From: Burkholderia seminalis DSM 23518
Lineage (GTDB): Bacteria > Pseudomonadota > Gammaproteobacteria > Burkholderiales > Burkholderiaceae
Direction: 5' to 3'
DNA: 64,000 nt
Assembly (NCBI RefSeq): GCF_902832885.1
Contig: NZ_CADFDK010000004.1
Coordinates: forward strand, 1-64,000
The translations under genes were made by a program, and so were the position numbers. Below, piece after piece: positions 8,305 to 17,235 of this stretch (positions within the stretch are counted from its first letter, which is position 1; every line of letters begins with the position of its first letter). The notes under the pieces are model-generated. The model had not been told where the DNA came from. It worked only from the letters and a program-made list of their open reading frames with translations, and searched no databases.

Positions 8305-10599
8305 ATGGTCACGACACACAATCTCGGTTTCCCGCGCATCGGCGCGAAGCGCGAACTCAAGTTCGGTCTCGAGCGCTACTGGAAGGGCGAATCGTCGCGC
8401 GACGCGCTGAAGGCGCTCGGCGCCGAGCTGCGCCGGCGCCACTGGCACGATCAGCGCGACCTGGACCTGGCGCCGATCGGCGATTTCTCGTTCTACGACC
8501 AGGTGCTCGACATGAGCTTCACGCTCGGCAATCTGCCGAAGCGCGTGCAGGACTTCCACGGTGATGCGCTCGACAACGCCTTCCGCGTCGCGCGCGGCCG
8601 GTCGGCGCAATCGGCTGAAGAACACGCGGCGTGCTGCGGCGGCGTCGCGGCCGGTGAAATGACGAAGTGGTTCGATACGAACTACCACTACATCGTCCCG
8701 GAATTCCACGCCGACACGAACTTCTCGCTCGATCCGTCGCGCCTGCTGCAGCAACTGGCCGAGGCGACCGCGCAGGGCGTGAACGCGAAGCCGGTGATCC
8801 TCGGCCCCGTCACGTACCTGTGGCTCGGCAAGGCGAAGGACGATTCCGATCGCCTCGCGCTGCTGCCGAAGCTGCTGCCCGTGTACGGCGCGCTGCTCGA
8901 CACGCTGACCGCGCAGGGCGTCGAATGGGTGCAGATCGACGAGCCGATTCTCGTGACCGAACTCGATGCCGAATGGCGCCAGGCCTTCCGCACCGCCTAC
9001 GCGGTGCTGGAAACGCGCCGCATCAAGCTGCTGCTCGCGACGTACTTCGGCCAGCTTCAGGACAACCTGACGCTCGCGGCGTCGCTGCCGGTCGACGGCC
9101 TGCATGTCGACGCGATCAACGCCCGCGCCGAAATCGACGCGCTGGTTCGTGAGCTGCCGGCCGAACGCGTGCTGTCGGTGGGCGCGATCAACGGCCGCAA
9201 CATCTGGAAGACGGACCTGAATGCGACGCTCGACTGGCTCGAGCCGCTCGCGAAGCAGCTCGGCGATCGCCTGTGGCTCGCGCCGTCGTGCTCGCTGCTG
9301 CACGTGCCGGTCGATCTCGCGAGCGAGGACAAGCTCGATGCGGAAATCCGTTCGTGGCTCGCGTTCGCGCTGCAGAAGCTCGATGAGCTGAAGGTGCTCG
9401 CGACCGCGCTGAACGAGGGCCGCGACGAGGTGGCCGGGGCGCTCGCCGCGAACGCCGCCGCGATCGCTTCGCGCCGCCGCTCGCCGCGTGTGAACAACCC
9501 GGCGGTGAAGGCCGCGATCGCGCGTATCGATGCGCAGCTCGGCAACCGCGCGAGCCCGTATCCGCAGCGTGCGCCGAAGCAGTCGGCGCGCCTGAACCTG
9601 CCGGCCTTCCCGACGACGACGATCGGTTCGTTCCCGCAGACCGCCGAAATCCGCCACGCGCGCAGCCGGTTCAAGGCCGGCGCGCTGGACGAAGCCGGCT
9701 ACCGCACGGCGATGCAGGCCGAGATCGAACGCAGCGTCCGCGAACAGGAATCGCTCGAACTCGACGTGCTCGTGCACGGCGAAGCCGAACGCAACGACAT
9801 GGTCGAATACTTCGGCGAACAACTCGATGGCTACGCATTCAGCCAGTTCGGCTGGGTGCAGTCGTACGGGTCGCGCTGCGTGAAGCCGCCGATTCTGTTC
9901 GGCGACATCAGCCGCCCGAAGGCGATGACGGTCGAATGGATCACGTACGCGCAGTCGCTGACGGACAAGCCGATGAAGGGCATGCTGACCGGCCCCGTGA
10001 CGATCCTCAACTGGTCGTTCGTGCGCGACGACCAGCCGCGCTCGGTGTCGTGCTACCAGCTCGCGCTCGCGATCCGCGCAGAAGTGCTCGATCTCGAGAA
10101 GGCCGGCGTGCGCGTGATCCAGATCGACGAGGCCGCGCTGCGCGAAGGGCTGCCGCTGCGCCGCGCGCAGTGGGGCGAATACCTGAAGTGGGCGGTCGAG
10201 TCGTTCCGCATCACCGCGAACGGCGTGCGGGACGATACGCAGATCCACACGCACATGTGCTATTCGGAGTTCAACGACATCATCGCGTCGATCGCCGACA
10301 TGGATGCGGACGTGATCACGATCGAGACGTCGCGCTCGGACATGGAGCTGCTCGACGCGTTCGACGATTTCAGGTATCCGAACGAAATCGGGCCGGGCGT
10401 GTACGACATCCATTCGCCGAACATCCCGACGCAGGATCATATCGTCGGGTTGATGAAGAAGGCGGCCGAACGGATTCCGGCGGAACGCCTGTGGGTGAAC
10501 CCGGATTGCGGGCTGAAAACGCGGCAGTGGGCGGAGGTGATTCCGGCGCTGACGAACATGGTCGCCGCCGCGAAGACGTTGCGCGCCCAGGCGCGGTAA
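8305..10599 (+). CDS. metE: Cobalamin-independent methionine synthase
   Basis: MetE (5-methyltetrahydropteroyltriglutamate-homocysteine methyltransferase) makes methionine from homocysteine in the cytoplasm without B12. It has 764 residues, full length for the family. The N-terminal barrel begins '[15 protein letters not shown]'. The C-terminal catalytic barrel carries '[11 protein letters not shown]', 'HTHMCYSEF' (zinc Cys/His) and '[11 protein letters not shown]' (zinc Cys). It is activated from the divergent metR. Nearby B12-riboswitch-controlled cobalt import suggests the cell also owns the B12-dependent route. Confidence 0.97.
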   Translation: MVTTHNLGFPRIGAKRELKFGLERYWKGESSRDALKALGAELRRRHWHDQRDLDLAPIGDFSFYDQVLDMSFTLGNLPKRVQDFHGDALDNAFRVARGRSAQSAEEHAACCGGVAAGEMTKWFDTNYHYIVPEFHADTNFSLDPSRLLQQLAEATAQGVNAKPVILGPVTYLWLGKAKDDSDRLALLPKLLPVYGALLDTLTAQGVEWVQIDEPILVTELDAEWRQAFRTAYAVLETRRIKLLLATYFGQLQDNLTLAASLPVDGLHVDAINARAEIDALVRELPAERVLSVGAINGRNIWKTDLNATLDWLEPLAKQLGDRLWLAPSCSLLHVPVDLASEDKLDAEIRSWLAFALQKLDELKVLATALNEGRDEVAGALAANAAAIASRRRSPRVNNPAVKAAIARIDAQLGNRASPYPQRAPKQSARLNLPAFPTTTIGSFPQTAEIRHARSRFKAGALDEAGYRTAMQAEIERSVREQESLELDVLVHGEAERNDMVEYFGEQLDGYAFSQFGWVQSYGSRCVKPPILFGDISRPKAMTVEWITYAQSLTDKPMKGMLTGPVTILNWSFVRDDQPRSVSCYQLALAIRAEVLDLEKAGVRVIQIDEAALREGLPLRRAQWGEYLKWAVESFRITANGVRDDTQIHTHMCYSEFNDIIASIADMDADVITIETSRSDMELLDAFDDFRYPNEIGPGVYDIHSPNIPTQDHIVGLMKKAAERIPAERLWVNPDCGLKTRQWAEVIPALTNMVAAAKTLRAQAR

Positions 10600-10679
10600 C
10601 GTAGCGCATGCTGCGCGCTTGCCGCCGGGATCGATGACCCGGCAGGCAACCTGCGCGCCGCGATGCGCCGCGCGCGCCG

Positions 10680-12179
10680 TCACGCGTGTTCGTGACGGGG
10701 CGTGTCGGCGAGCGTTTCGGGAGACCGTGCGTCGGCGATCACGCGTCGTTCGCGTTCGAGATCGAGCGAACGCGACAGCACCGCATACACGGCACCCGCG
10801 ACGGCCAGCCCGACGAGCCATGCGATATCGACGCCACCCAGCATGCGTGCGAACGGGCCGACGAAGACCTCGCGGTTCGCTTCGGCATCGAAGATGGAGA
10901 AGAACGGCACCATCGCGGCGAAGCCGGCCAGGTACGCGACGATGCCGCGCGGCTGCCACGCGCCGTAGAGTCCGTCCGGCGTGAAGAAGTGCGCGATCGC
11001 GTAGCGGCCGCGCCGCACGAAGAAGTAATCGACGAGGTTCACCGCGGTCCACGGCACGAGGAAGTAGAGCATCAGCGTCAGGAACGTCTGCAGCAGTGCG
11101 ATGCCGTTGCCGCGGATCGCGAACACGCAGGCGAGCACGAACGTGCTGATCGCGACGATCGACGCGACGCGCGCGCGGCGTGTCGGCCGGATCGGCACGA
11201 TCGAATCGGCGGCGGTCAGGACGGTCAGCATCGCGCTGTATGCATTGAGCGCGATGATCGGCAGGAAGCCGACCAGCGACACGATCGCGATCAGCTTGCC
11301 GAGGCCCGGCACCAGCGACGAGCCGACGTCGTTCATCGCGACCAGCGCATCGGCCGCGTGCAGCTTCTGCGCGAGCCATGCGCCGAGGCCGATCATCCAG
11401 GTGCCCGACAGCGACGCGCCGGCGAAGATCACGGCGATCAGCTTCGCGCGGCTCGTGTGCTTCGGCAGATAGCGCGAATAGTCCGACACGTACGGCGCAT
11501 AGGAGATGTTGTAGCTCGCGGCAATCGCGAACTGTGTCGCGAAGGCGATCCCGTTGAAGCTCGGCGCGGCCGGCGCAACGGCGGCATGGGGCGGCGCCGC
11601 ATGGCCGAACACGAGCGCGAGCGTGACGAGCGCATAGAGCGGCAGCGTCGCGATCAGCGCCCACGTGAAGGTCCGGTGCATCAGGTCGTGGCCGTAGATC
11701 GCGAGCAGTGCGCCGGTTACCACGGCCGCGACGGCGACGAAGCCGCCGTCGATTCCGAATACGCTGTGCACGCCGTCGACCATCAGCGATACGTTGACGA
11801 CATTGAAGCCGACGAACACGAACAGCGTCGCGAGCAGCGCGACGATCACGCCGCGATAACCGAATTGCGCGCGCGACTGGATCATCTGCGGCAGGCCCAT
11901 CTCCGGCCCCTGCGAGCCGTGGAACGCCATGAAGATCGTGCCGAACATGATGCCGAGCGCGCCCGCAAGCGTCGTCCAGCCCGCCGACAGGCCCATGCCC
12001 GGCCCGACGAAGCCGATCGAGATCGTGAAGAAATGGAAGTTGCCGAGAAACCAGAACGGGCCCTGGCTGGCGAGCTTCGCATGGCGTTCGTGTTCGGGGA
12101 TGTAGTCGATCGAATGGTGCTCGATCGTGAGGCCGGCCGGTTCGGCGCGGCCGACATCGAGGGTGTCGGGGCGGTTCAT
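10680..12179 (-). CDS. NCS1-family permease (purine/cytosine/allantoin type)
   Basis: This is an inner-membrane sodium- or proton-coupled symporter of the nucleobase:cation symporter-1 family, 499 residues and about 12 helices. 'FWFLGNFHFFTISIGFVGPGMGLS' at the end of the N-terminal region and 'YAPYVSDYSRYLP' in the middle are typical of the cytosine/allantoin branch. The ATG at 12179 (MNRPDTL) is chosen over an upstream in-frame start because the extra residues are arginine-rich and non-membrane. A terminator separates it from the ureohydrolase/MHS pair upstream, so it is probably transcribed on its own. The substrate is unknown; a nitrogenous nucleobase, hydantoin or guanidino compound would fit. 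Confidence 0.85.
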   Translation of the reverse strand: MNRPDTLDVGRAEPAGLTIEHHSIDYIPEHERHAKLASQGPFWFLGNFHFFTISIGFVGPGMGLSAGWTTLAGALGIMFGTIFMAFHGSQGPEMGLPQMIQSRAQFGYRGVIVALLATLFVFVGFNVVNVSLMVDGVHSVFGIDGGFVAVAAVVTGALLAIYGHDLMHRTFTWALIATLPLYALVTLALVFGHAAPPHAAVAPAAPSFNGIAFATQFAIAASYNISYAPYVSDYSRYLPKHTSRAKLIAVIFAGASLSGTWMIGLGAWLAQKLHAADALVAMNDVGSSLVPGLGKLIAIVSLVGFLPIIALNAYSAMLTVLTAADSIVPIRPTRRARVASIVAISTFVLACVFAIRGNGIALLQTFLTLMLYFLVPWTAVNLVDYFFVRRGRYAIAHFFTPDGLYGAWQPRGIVAYLAGFAAMVPFFSIFDAEANREVFVGPFARMLGGVDIAWLVGLAVAGAVYAVLSRSLDLERERRVIADARSPETLADTPRHEHA

Positions 12180-12305
12180 GACGGCAATGTCTCCAGGGTC
12201 GCGCGGTCGTTCGATGCGACCGCGTGCGCGTGCCTGCCGCGACGCCGTTGCGGCAGGCAATCAAGGGCGGGGAAAGCAGCGGGCGGTGCGACGCGCCGCC
12301 CGATG

Positions 12306-12334
12306 AAAAACGGGCAGGCGAAGCGCCTGCCCGT
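12306..12334 (-). terminator. Strong intrinsic terminator after the MHS permease gene
   Basis: A perfect 11-bp stem (ACGGGCAGGCG and its complement) with a 3-base loop is followed, on the leftward strand, by a run of five T. It begins 10 bases past the permease stop codon. Confidence 0.92.
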
Positions 12335-12344
12335 CGTGCGGACG

Positions 12345-13670
12345 CTACGCGGTGCGCGCGCCGCGCGGCAGCGCCGCGTTCGTCTTGCCGGGCGCGCCGA
12401 CATCGTCGATGCCGACGCGGCGCGAGATCAGCCACACGCACAGCGACGACAGCACGGCCGCACTCGTGTACTGGAGCGCCAGCGGCCACCATTGCGGCGC
12501 GGTGTTCTGCGCGATGATGGTCGCCACGAGCGGCGTGAGGCCGCCGGCGAGCGCGCCGCACACCTGGTACGCGATCGAGATCGCCGTGTAGCGGATCCGC
12601 GCGACGAAGATGCCGCTGACGAAGCCCGCGACGACCGCGTAGTAGCCCGATTCCGCCAGCGTCGCGAGGCCGACGCCGACCGTGATCGACAGCGGCGTAC
12701 CCATGTGCACGAGCGGCAGCATCACGAACGGGACGAGGGCGGCCCATGCGCCGGTGATCAGCAGCACGCGCGTGGTGCCGAAGCGTTGCGCGAGAAACGC
12801 GGCCGCGAGCTGCACGACGAACTGCAGCACCGCGACGATCGTCATGCAATGCAGCACCATCGACCGGTCGAGCGACAGGAACTGCGTCGCATAGCTGATC
12901 ATGAAGATGTTGCTGAAATACACGCCGGCGATGCCGTATACGTTTGCACCGATCGCGAGCAGCAGCAACGGCCAGTACTTGAGCGCCTCGCGCAGCGGTT
13001 GTTGCGCGATGTTGCCGCTCTTCCTGACCTCCTCGAACTCGGGCGACTCGGACACGCTCGCGCGGATCACGAAGCCGACGATCAGCAGGACGGAACTTGC
13101 GAGGAACGGCACGCGCCAGCCCCAGCTCATCATGTCGTCCTTCGACAGCGTGCTGATCGCGCCGAACGCGAGCATCGACAGGATCAGGCCGCTGGCGCTG
13201 CCGAGCTGCGCGAACGACGCGAAGAACGTGCGCTTGCCTTCGGGCGCGTGCTCGCCGGCGAGCAGCACCGCGCCGCCCCATTCGCCGCCGACCGCGATGC
13301 CTTGCAGCACGCGCATCAGCACGAGCAGGACCGGCGCGATCACGCCGGCTTGCGCGTGGGTCGGCAGCAGGCCGATCGCGACGGTCGACACGGCCATCAG
13401 CATCAGCGTCGCAAGCAGCGAGCGCTTGCGGCCGAAGCGGTCGCCGAGATAGCCGAACATCACGCCGCCGAGCGGCCGTGCGAAGAAACCGACCGCGAAC
13501 GAGCCGAACGACGCGAGCAGGCTGATGAAGCGGTTTTCGCCGGGAAAGAACAGCGGCCCGAACACGATGGCGGCGGCGGTCGCGTAGCTATAGAAGTCGT
13601 ACCACTCGATCGTGGTGCCGACGAACGAAGCGAGCGCCGCCCGCTTCGGTTGCTTGACGGAAGTCCCCAT
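12345..13670 (-). CDS. MFS transporter, metabolite:H+ symporter (MHS) type
   Basis: This is a 441-residue, 12-helix inner-membrane importer of the MHS branch (ShiA/ProP/KgtP relatives). Hallmarks are 'GTTIEWYDFYSYATAAA' in TM1, 'PLGGVMFGYLGDRFGRKRSL' (motif A) and 'LQGIAVGGEWGGAVLL'. It starts at ATG 13670, 52 bases downstream of the ureohydrolase gene on the same strand, and is followed by a strong terminator. The two genes therefore look like one transcript, and the transporter probably brings in the ureohydrolase substrate, such as a guanidino acid; this last step is inference. Confidence 0.88.
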   Translation of the reverse strand: MGTSVKQPKRAALASFVGTTIEWYDFYSYATAAAIVFGPLFFPGENRFISLLASFGSFAVGFFARPLGGVMFGYLGDRFGRKRSLLATLMLMAVSTVAIGLLPTHAQAGVIAPVLLVLMRVLQGIAVGGEWGGAVLLAGEHAPEGKRTFFASFAQLGSASGLILSMLAFGAISTLSKDDMMSWGWRVPFLASSVLLIVGFVIRASVSESPEFEEVRKSGNIAQQPLREALKYWPLLLLAIGANVYGIAGVYFSNIFMISYATQFLSLDRSMVLHCMTIVAVLQFVVQLAAAFLAQRFGTTRVLLITGAWAALVPFVMLPLVHMGTPLSITVGVGLATLAESGYYAVVAGFVSGIFVARIRYTAISIAYQVCGALAGGLTPLVATIIAQNTAPQWWPLALQYTSAAVLSSLCVWLISRRVGIDDVGAPGKTNAALPRGARTA

Positions 13671-13722
13671 CTTTATATGTGCTCCTCTGGAATCCTCTGA
13701 TTTGGAATAGGGGGGGGCGGGA

Positions 13723-14679
13723 TCAGTCCCGGTACGCGACGCCCGGCAGCACGCACAGCAGCTCGTACGCGAGGTTCGCGCCGAGCAGCGCCGTGGTGCC
13801 GAACGGGTCGTACGGCGGCGCGACTTCGACGAGGTCGCAGCCGACGATGTTCAGCCCCTTCGCGCCGCGGATGATCTCGAGCGCCTGCGGCACCGTGAGG
13901 CCGGCGATTTCCGGCGTGCCGGTGCCCGGTGCGTAGGCCGGGTCGATGCCGTCGATGTCGAAGCTGATGTAGACGGGCGTGTCGCCGACGCGGGCGCGCA
14001 CTTCTTCCATCAGCGGCGCAAGCGACTTGTTCCAGCATGCCTCGGCCTGGACGACGCGGAAACCCTGCTCGCGGCACCAGTCGAAATCCTCGGCCGCGTA
14101 GCCGGTGCCGCGCAGGCCGATCTGCGTGACCTTGTCGCCGTGCAGCAGGCCTTCCTCGACCGCGCGGCGGAACGGGGTGCCGTGCGCGATCTTTTCGCCC
14201 ATCATCGTGTCGTTCACGTCGGCGTGTGCATCGACGTGGATCAATGCAACCTTGCCGTGCTTGCGGTGGATCGCGCGCAGGATCGGCAGCGCGATCGTGT
14301 GGTCGCCGCCGAGCGTGATCGGCTTGCAGTCGTGCTCGAGGATCGCGTCGTACGCGGCTTCGATGCGCGCGATCGAATCGTGCAGGTTGTACGGGTTGAT
14401 CGCGACGTCGCCGATATCGGCCACCTGCAGCGAATCGAACGGCGCGGCGCGCGTGGCCATGTTGTACGGGCGCAGCAGCACGGATTCGGTGCGGATCTGG
14501 CGCGGGCCGAAGCGTGCGCCGGTGCGGTTGGACGTGCCGAGATCGAACGGCACGCCGACGAAACAGGCGTCGAGGCCTTCGGCGCTCGCCACGTGCGGCA
14601 GGCGCATCATCGTCGCGATACCGCCGCAGCGCGGCATTTCATTGCCGCCGAGCGGCTGGAAATGGGGGTGGTCGTTCAT
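13723..14679 (-). CDS. gbuA: Agmatinase-family ureohydrolase, likely guanidinobutyrase
   Basis: This is a 318-residue binuclear Mn enzyme of the arginase/agmatinase fold that splits urea from a guanidino compound. The metal-binding motifs are intact: GGDHT, DAHADVND and SFDIDGIDP. Length and running similarity ('LGGNEMPR-GGIATMMRLPH', 'RTGARFGPRQIR', 'LLRPYNMATRAAPF') match Pseudomonas guanidinobutyrase GbuA more closely than biosynthetic agmatinase SpeB. A divergent LysR gene, as in gbuA/gbuR, supports this. Guanidinopropionase is the main alternative. It starts at ATG 14679. It would release urea and 4-aminobutyrate in the cytoplasm. Confidence 0.85.
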   Translation of the reverse strand: MNDHPHFQPLGGNEMPRCGGIATMMRLPHVASAEGLDACFVGVPFDLGTSNRTGARFGPRQIRTESVLLRPYNMATRAAPFDSLQVADIGDVAINPYNLHDSIARIEAAYDAILEHDCKPITLGGDHTIALPILRAIHRKHGKVALIHVDAHADVNDTMMGEKIAHGTPFRRAVEEGLLHGDKVTQIGLRGTGYAAEDFDWCREQGFRVVQAEACWNKSLAPLMEEVRARVGDTPVYISFDIDGIDPAYAPGTGTPEIAGLTVPQALEIIRGAKGLNIVGCDLVEVAPPYDPFGTTALLGANLAYELLCVLPGVAYRD

Positions 14680-14781
14680 GGCTGTCTCTTCCGGTGTGGG
14701 GTTGCCGTATCATGCGACGCGGCCTGGCGCACAGTTTTACGCGCTCCGCCGGGAAAGAAGAATGCGAAGATATCGACGTAA

Positions 14782-14801
14782 ACATCGATTTTCATCGATG
14801 T
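14782..14801. promoter_or_regulatory. Inverted repeat in the ureohydrolase/LysR intergenic region
   Basis: ACATCGAT (14782-14789) and ATCGATGT (14794-14801) form a perfect 8-bp inverted repeat with a 4-base spacer. It lies immediately before the LysR start and about 100 bases upstream of the ureohydrolase start. It contains the T-N11-A pattern expected for LysR-type regulators, so it may be the autoregulatory operator. Confidence 0.55.
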
Positions 14802-14811
14802 ATGGAAGGGG

Positions 14812-15729
14812 ATGAACGTGCTGGGGAATCTGTCGACCCTCGATCTACGGTTGATCCGCGTGTTTCTCGCGGTCACGGACGCGGGCGGCGTATCGGCCGC
14901 GCAGGCCGTGCTGAACGTCGGGCAGTCGACGATCAGCGCGCAGCTGTCGTCGCTCGAGACGCGGCTCGGCTACCGGCTCTGCGAGCGCGGCCGTAGCGGC
15001 TTCCGCCTCACGCCGAAGGGCGAGCGGTTCCACGCGATGAGCCGCAAGCTGCTCGCGGCGCTCGACGAATTCGGGATGGCCGCGCGGCACATGGGCCGCC
15101 AGCTGGTCGGCACGCTGAACATCGGCCTGATCGGTCATACGCCGGTGAGCCAGAATGCGCGGATCGCGGAGGCGATCGCCGCGTTCCGCACGCGCGACGA
15201 AGCCGTGCGTTTCTCGATTTCGGTGCGCGCGCCGGGCGATCTCGAGGAGAAGCTGCTGAGCGACGAGATCCAGATCGCGGTCGGCTACTTCTGGCACCGC
15301 GTGCCGTCGCTGCACTACACGCCGCTGTTCATCGAGCGCCAGGTCGCCTATTGCGGCCGCGGCCATCCGCTGTTCGACGGGGCCGGCATGCTGACGCCGG
15401 CCGACGTCGCGGGCTTCGAATGGGCGTGGCGCTCGTATCCGCTGCCGGAGGCGCAGTTGTCGACCACGCCCGACCGCGTGACCGCGACGGCCGACAACAT
15501 GGAAGCCGTCGCGCTGCTGATCCTGTCCGGCCACCATCTCGGCTACCTGCCGCAACACTTCGCGGCGCCGTACGTCGCGCAGGGGCTGCTTGCCCCGCTC
15601 AATCCGGAGGCGCTGCGCTACGACGTGACGTTCCACATGGTCGTCGCGCGCAACGGGCGCGGGAATCCGCTGGTCGAGGCGTTTCTCGAGGATCTCGAAC
15701 GCGCGCATCAGGCGCCCGACGCGGCATGA
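14812..15729 (+). CDS. LysR-family transcriptional regulator (GbuR-like)
   Basis: This is a regulator of about 305 residues with an N-terminal winged helix ('GGVSAAQAVLNVGQSTISAQLSSLE') and a C-terminal effector domain. It is divergently transcribed from the ureohydrolase gene and probably controls it in response to the guanidino substrate. The start is ambiguous. ATG 14812 sits only two bases after the GGAAGG ribosome-binding sequence, whereas the in-frame GTG at 14818 has ideal spacing and would remove two residues. The palindrome at 14782-14801 sits just upstream. Confidence 0.87.
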   Translation: MNVLGNLSTLDLRLIRVFLAVTDAGGVSAAQAVLNVGQSTISAQLSSLETRLGYRLCERGRSGFRLTPKGERFHAMSRKLLAALDEFGMAARHMGRQLVGTLNIGLIGHTPVSQNARIAEAIAAFRTRDEAVRFSISVRAPGDLEEKLLSDEIQIAVGYFWHRVPSLHYTPLFIERQVAYCGRGHPLFDGAGMLTPADVAGFEWAWRSYPLPEAQLSTTPDRVTATADNMEAVALLILSGHHLGYLPQHFAAPYVAQGLLAPLNPEALRYDVTFHMVVARNGRGNPLVEAFLEDLERAHQAPDAA

Positions 15730-15789
15730 CGCCGCGGGCGCCAACCATGTGAACCAGCGTTACGCCGGGGCGGCTGGCGCAGCCGCGCC

Positions 15790-16254
15790 TCACGGTACCG
15801 GCAAGCCCGCGTCGTGCTTCACCTCGCGTAGCGACAGCGCCGACTCGATCGAGGTTACGCCCGGCAGCATCCGCAGCGAGTCGCGCAGGAACGTGCCGTA
15901 GTCGTCGAGGTCGCGCGCGACCACCTGCAGCAGGTAGTCGGCCGTGCCCGCGACGTTGTGGCACGCGAGGATCCGCTCGATGCCGAGCACTTCCCGTTCG
16001 AACCGGTCGGCGACCTTGCGGTCGTGCGTCGCGAACCGCACGAGCACGAACGCGACGACGCCGAAGCCGAGCGCCTGCCGCGACAGCTGCGCGCGGTAGC
16101 GCTCGATGTAGCCGTCGCTTTCGAGCCGCTTGAGGCGCCGCGCGCAGGGCGTCTCGGACAGGCCGACGGATTCGGCGAGGCGGGCGATCGGCATGCGGCC
16201 GTCGCGCTGCACCGCGGCGAGGATGGCGCGGTCGGTTTTGTCGAGCTCGGTCAT
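15790..16254 (-). CDS. Lrp/AsnC-family transcriptional regulator
   Basis: This is a 154-residue regulator with an N-terminal helix-turn-helix (residues 5-50: 'LDKTDRAILAAVQRDGRM', 'ARLAESVGLSETPCARRLKRLE') and a C-terminal RAM ligand-binding domain. Members sense amino acids. It is divergent from a LysE-type exporter gene (133 bases between starts), the classical arrangement in which the Lrp protein activates the exporter when an amino acid builds up. TGGCG and CGCCA repeats (16288-16292 and 16308-16312) in the gap are a weak candidate operator. Confidence 0.9.
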   Translation of the reverse strand: MTELDKTDRAILAAVQRDGRMPIARLAESVGLSETPCARRLKRLESDGYIERYRAQLSRQALGFGVVAFVLVRFATHDRKVADRFEREVLGIERILACHNVAGTADYLLQVVARDLDDYGTFLRDSLRMLPGVTSIESALSLREVKHDAGLPVP

Positions 16255-16387
16255 GTTGGCGGAATTCTTGTATCGATTTCGTGATTGTGGCGGATTCCCC
16301 TAAGGATCGCCAATCCTGAGCCAAAGATGGCCAATAATCCCTCCTTCTTCAGCGGCAACATATCGTCATTGAAGGACGGGGCAGACC

Positions 16388-17011
16388 ATGATTTCCACGC
16401 ATTTGCTGTTGATTTATCTCGCCGCGCTGGCCGCCATATATGCGGTGCCGGGGCCGGACATGGCGCTCGTGCTGCAGACCAGCATCGGCCGTGGCGTGCG
16501 GCCCGGGATGGCGGCGGCAGCCGGGCTGTCGCTCGCGCGCACCGCACATGTGACGCTGTCGGCCTGCGGCGTCGCGGCGCTGATCCGCGGCGCACCGTGG
16601 CTGTACGAGGTGATCCGCTATGGCGGCGCGTTGTACCTCGCGTATGTGGCGATCCAGGTGTTCCGCTCGCCGGTGTTCGCGCTCGGCGACGGCGATGCGG
16701 CGACGGCCGGCGAGCTGCGGCAGTCATTCGTGAAGGGGCTGCTGACGAACCTGCTGAACCCGAAGGCGCTGCTGTTCTGCTCGGTGCTGCTGCCGCAGTT
16801 CGTGCGACCCGAGGCCGGGCCGGTCGTCTGGCAGATGTTCGAGCTCGGCGCGCTGCTGGTCGCGGCCGGCGTGTGCTTCGATCTCGCGTGCGTGTTCGGC
16901 GCGTCGCGCATCGCGGCGTGGATGCGCGCGCATCCGCTCGCACAGACCGTGCAGCGCTGGACGTTTTCGGCGGCACTGATCGGATTCGCGCTGCGCCTTT
17001 CAATGGACTGA
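16388..17011 (+). CDS. LysE/RhtB-family amino-acid exporter
   Basis: This is a 207-residue inner-membrane protein with about six helices and the LysE/RhtB signature near the N-terminus (AVPGPDMALVLQTSIGRG, about residues 19-36). 'NLLNPKALLFCSVLLPQF' in the middle is also characteristic. It exports an amino acid or derivative; the substrate cannot be told from sequence. It is divergent from an Lrp-type regulator that probably controls it. The following 224 bases before the sedolisin gene contain no gene. Confidence 0.88.
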   Translation: MISTHLLLIYLAALAAIYAVPGPDMALVLQTSIGRGVRPGMAAAAGLSLARTAHVTLSACGVAALIRGAPWLYEVIRYGGALYLAYVAIQVFRSPVFALGDGDAATAGELRQSFVKGLLTNLLNPKALLFCSVLLPQFVRPEAGPVVWQMFELGALLVAAGVCFDLACVFGASRIAAWMRAHPLAQTVQRWTFSAALIGFALRLSMD

Positions 17012-17235
17012 ACGAGGCCCCGCGCCGTTGCCGCGCAGCCCGACTGGCCGCGCGCAATGCCGGCCTTCGCGCGCGTGCCTTGCTGTAGAAGGGGGGACGC
17101 GCAAATCGTCTGACTGTTCTAAACTTCCTCTAACTTCGCGCAAGCGAATCGACTGACCGAACGGAACCGACTTCCGCCGGCTGTGTCCGATTTCCTGGCT
17201 GTTCCGTGCAACGCGGTACCAAGGAGGGTCTGAAC

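Noticed and set aside
8119-13281. Very long leftward open frame (about 1,720 codons) crossing metE and the NCS1 and MHS genes
   Set aside because: Arginine- and alanine-rich translation with no domain; it is the complement of real genes in GC-rich DNA.
10686-13700. Long rightward open frame (about 1,000 codons) opposite the NCS1 and MHS permease genes
   Set aside because: Composition is Arg/Asp/His/Glu-rich noise typical of antisense frames; the two permeases on the other strand have clear families.
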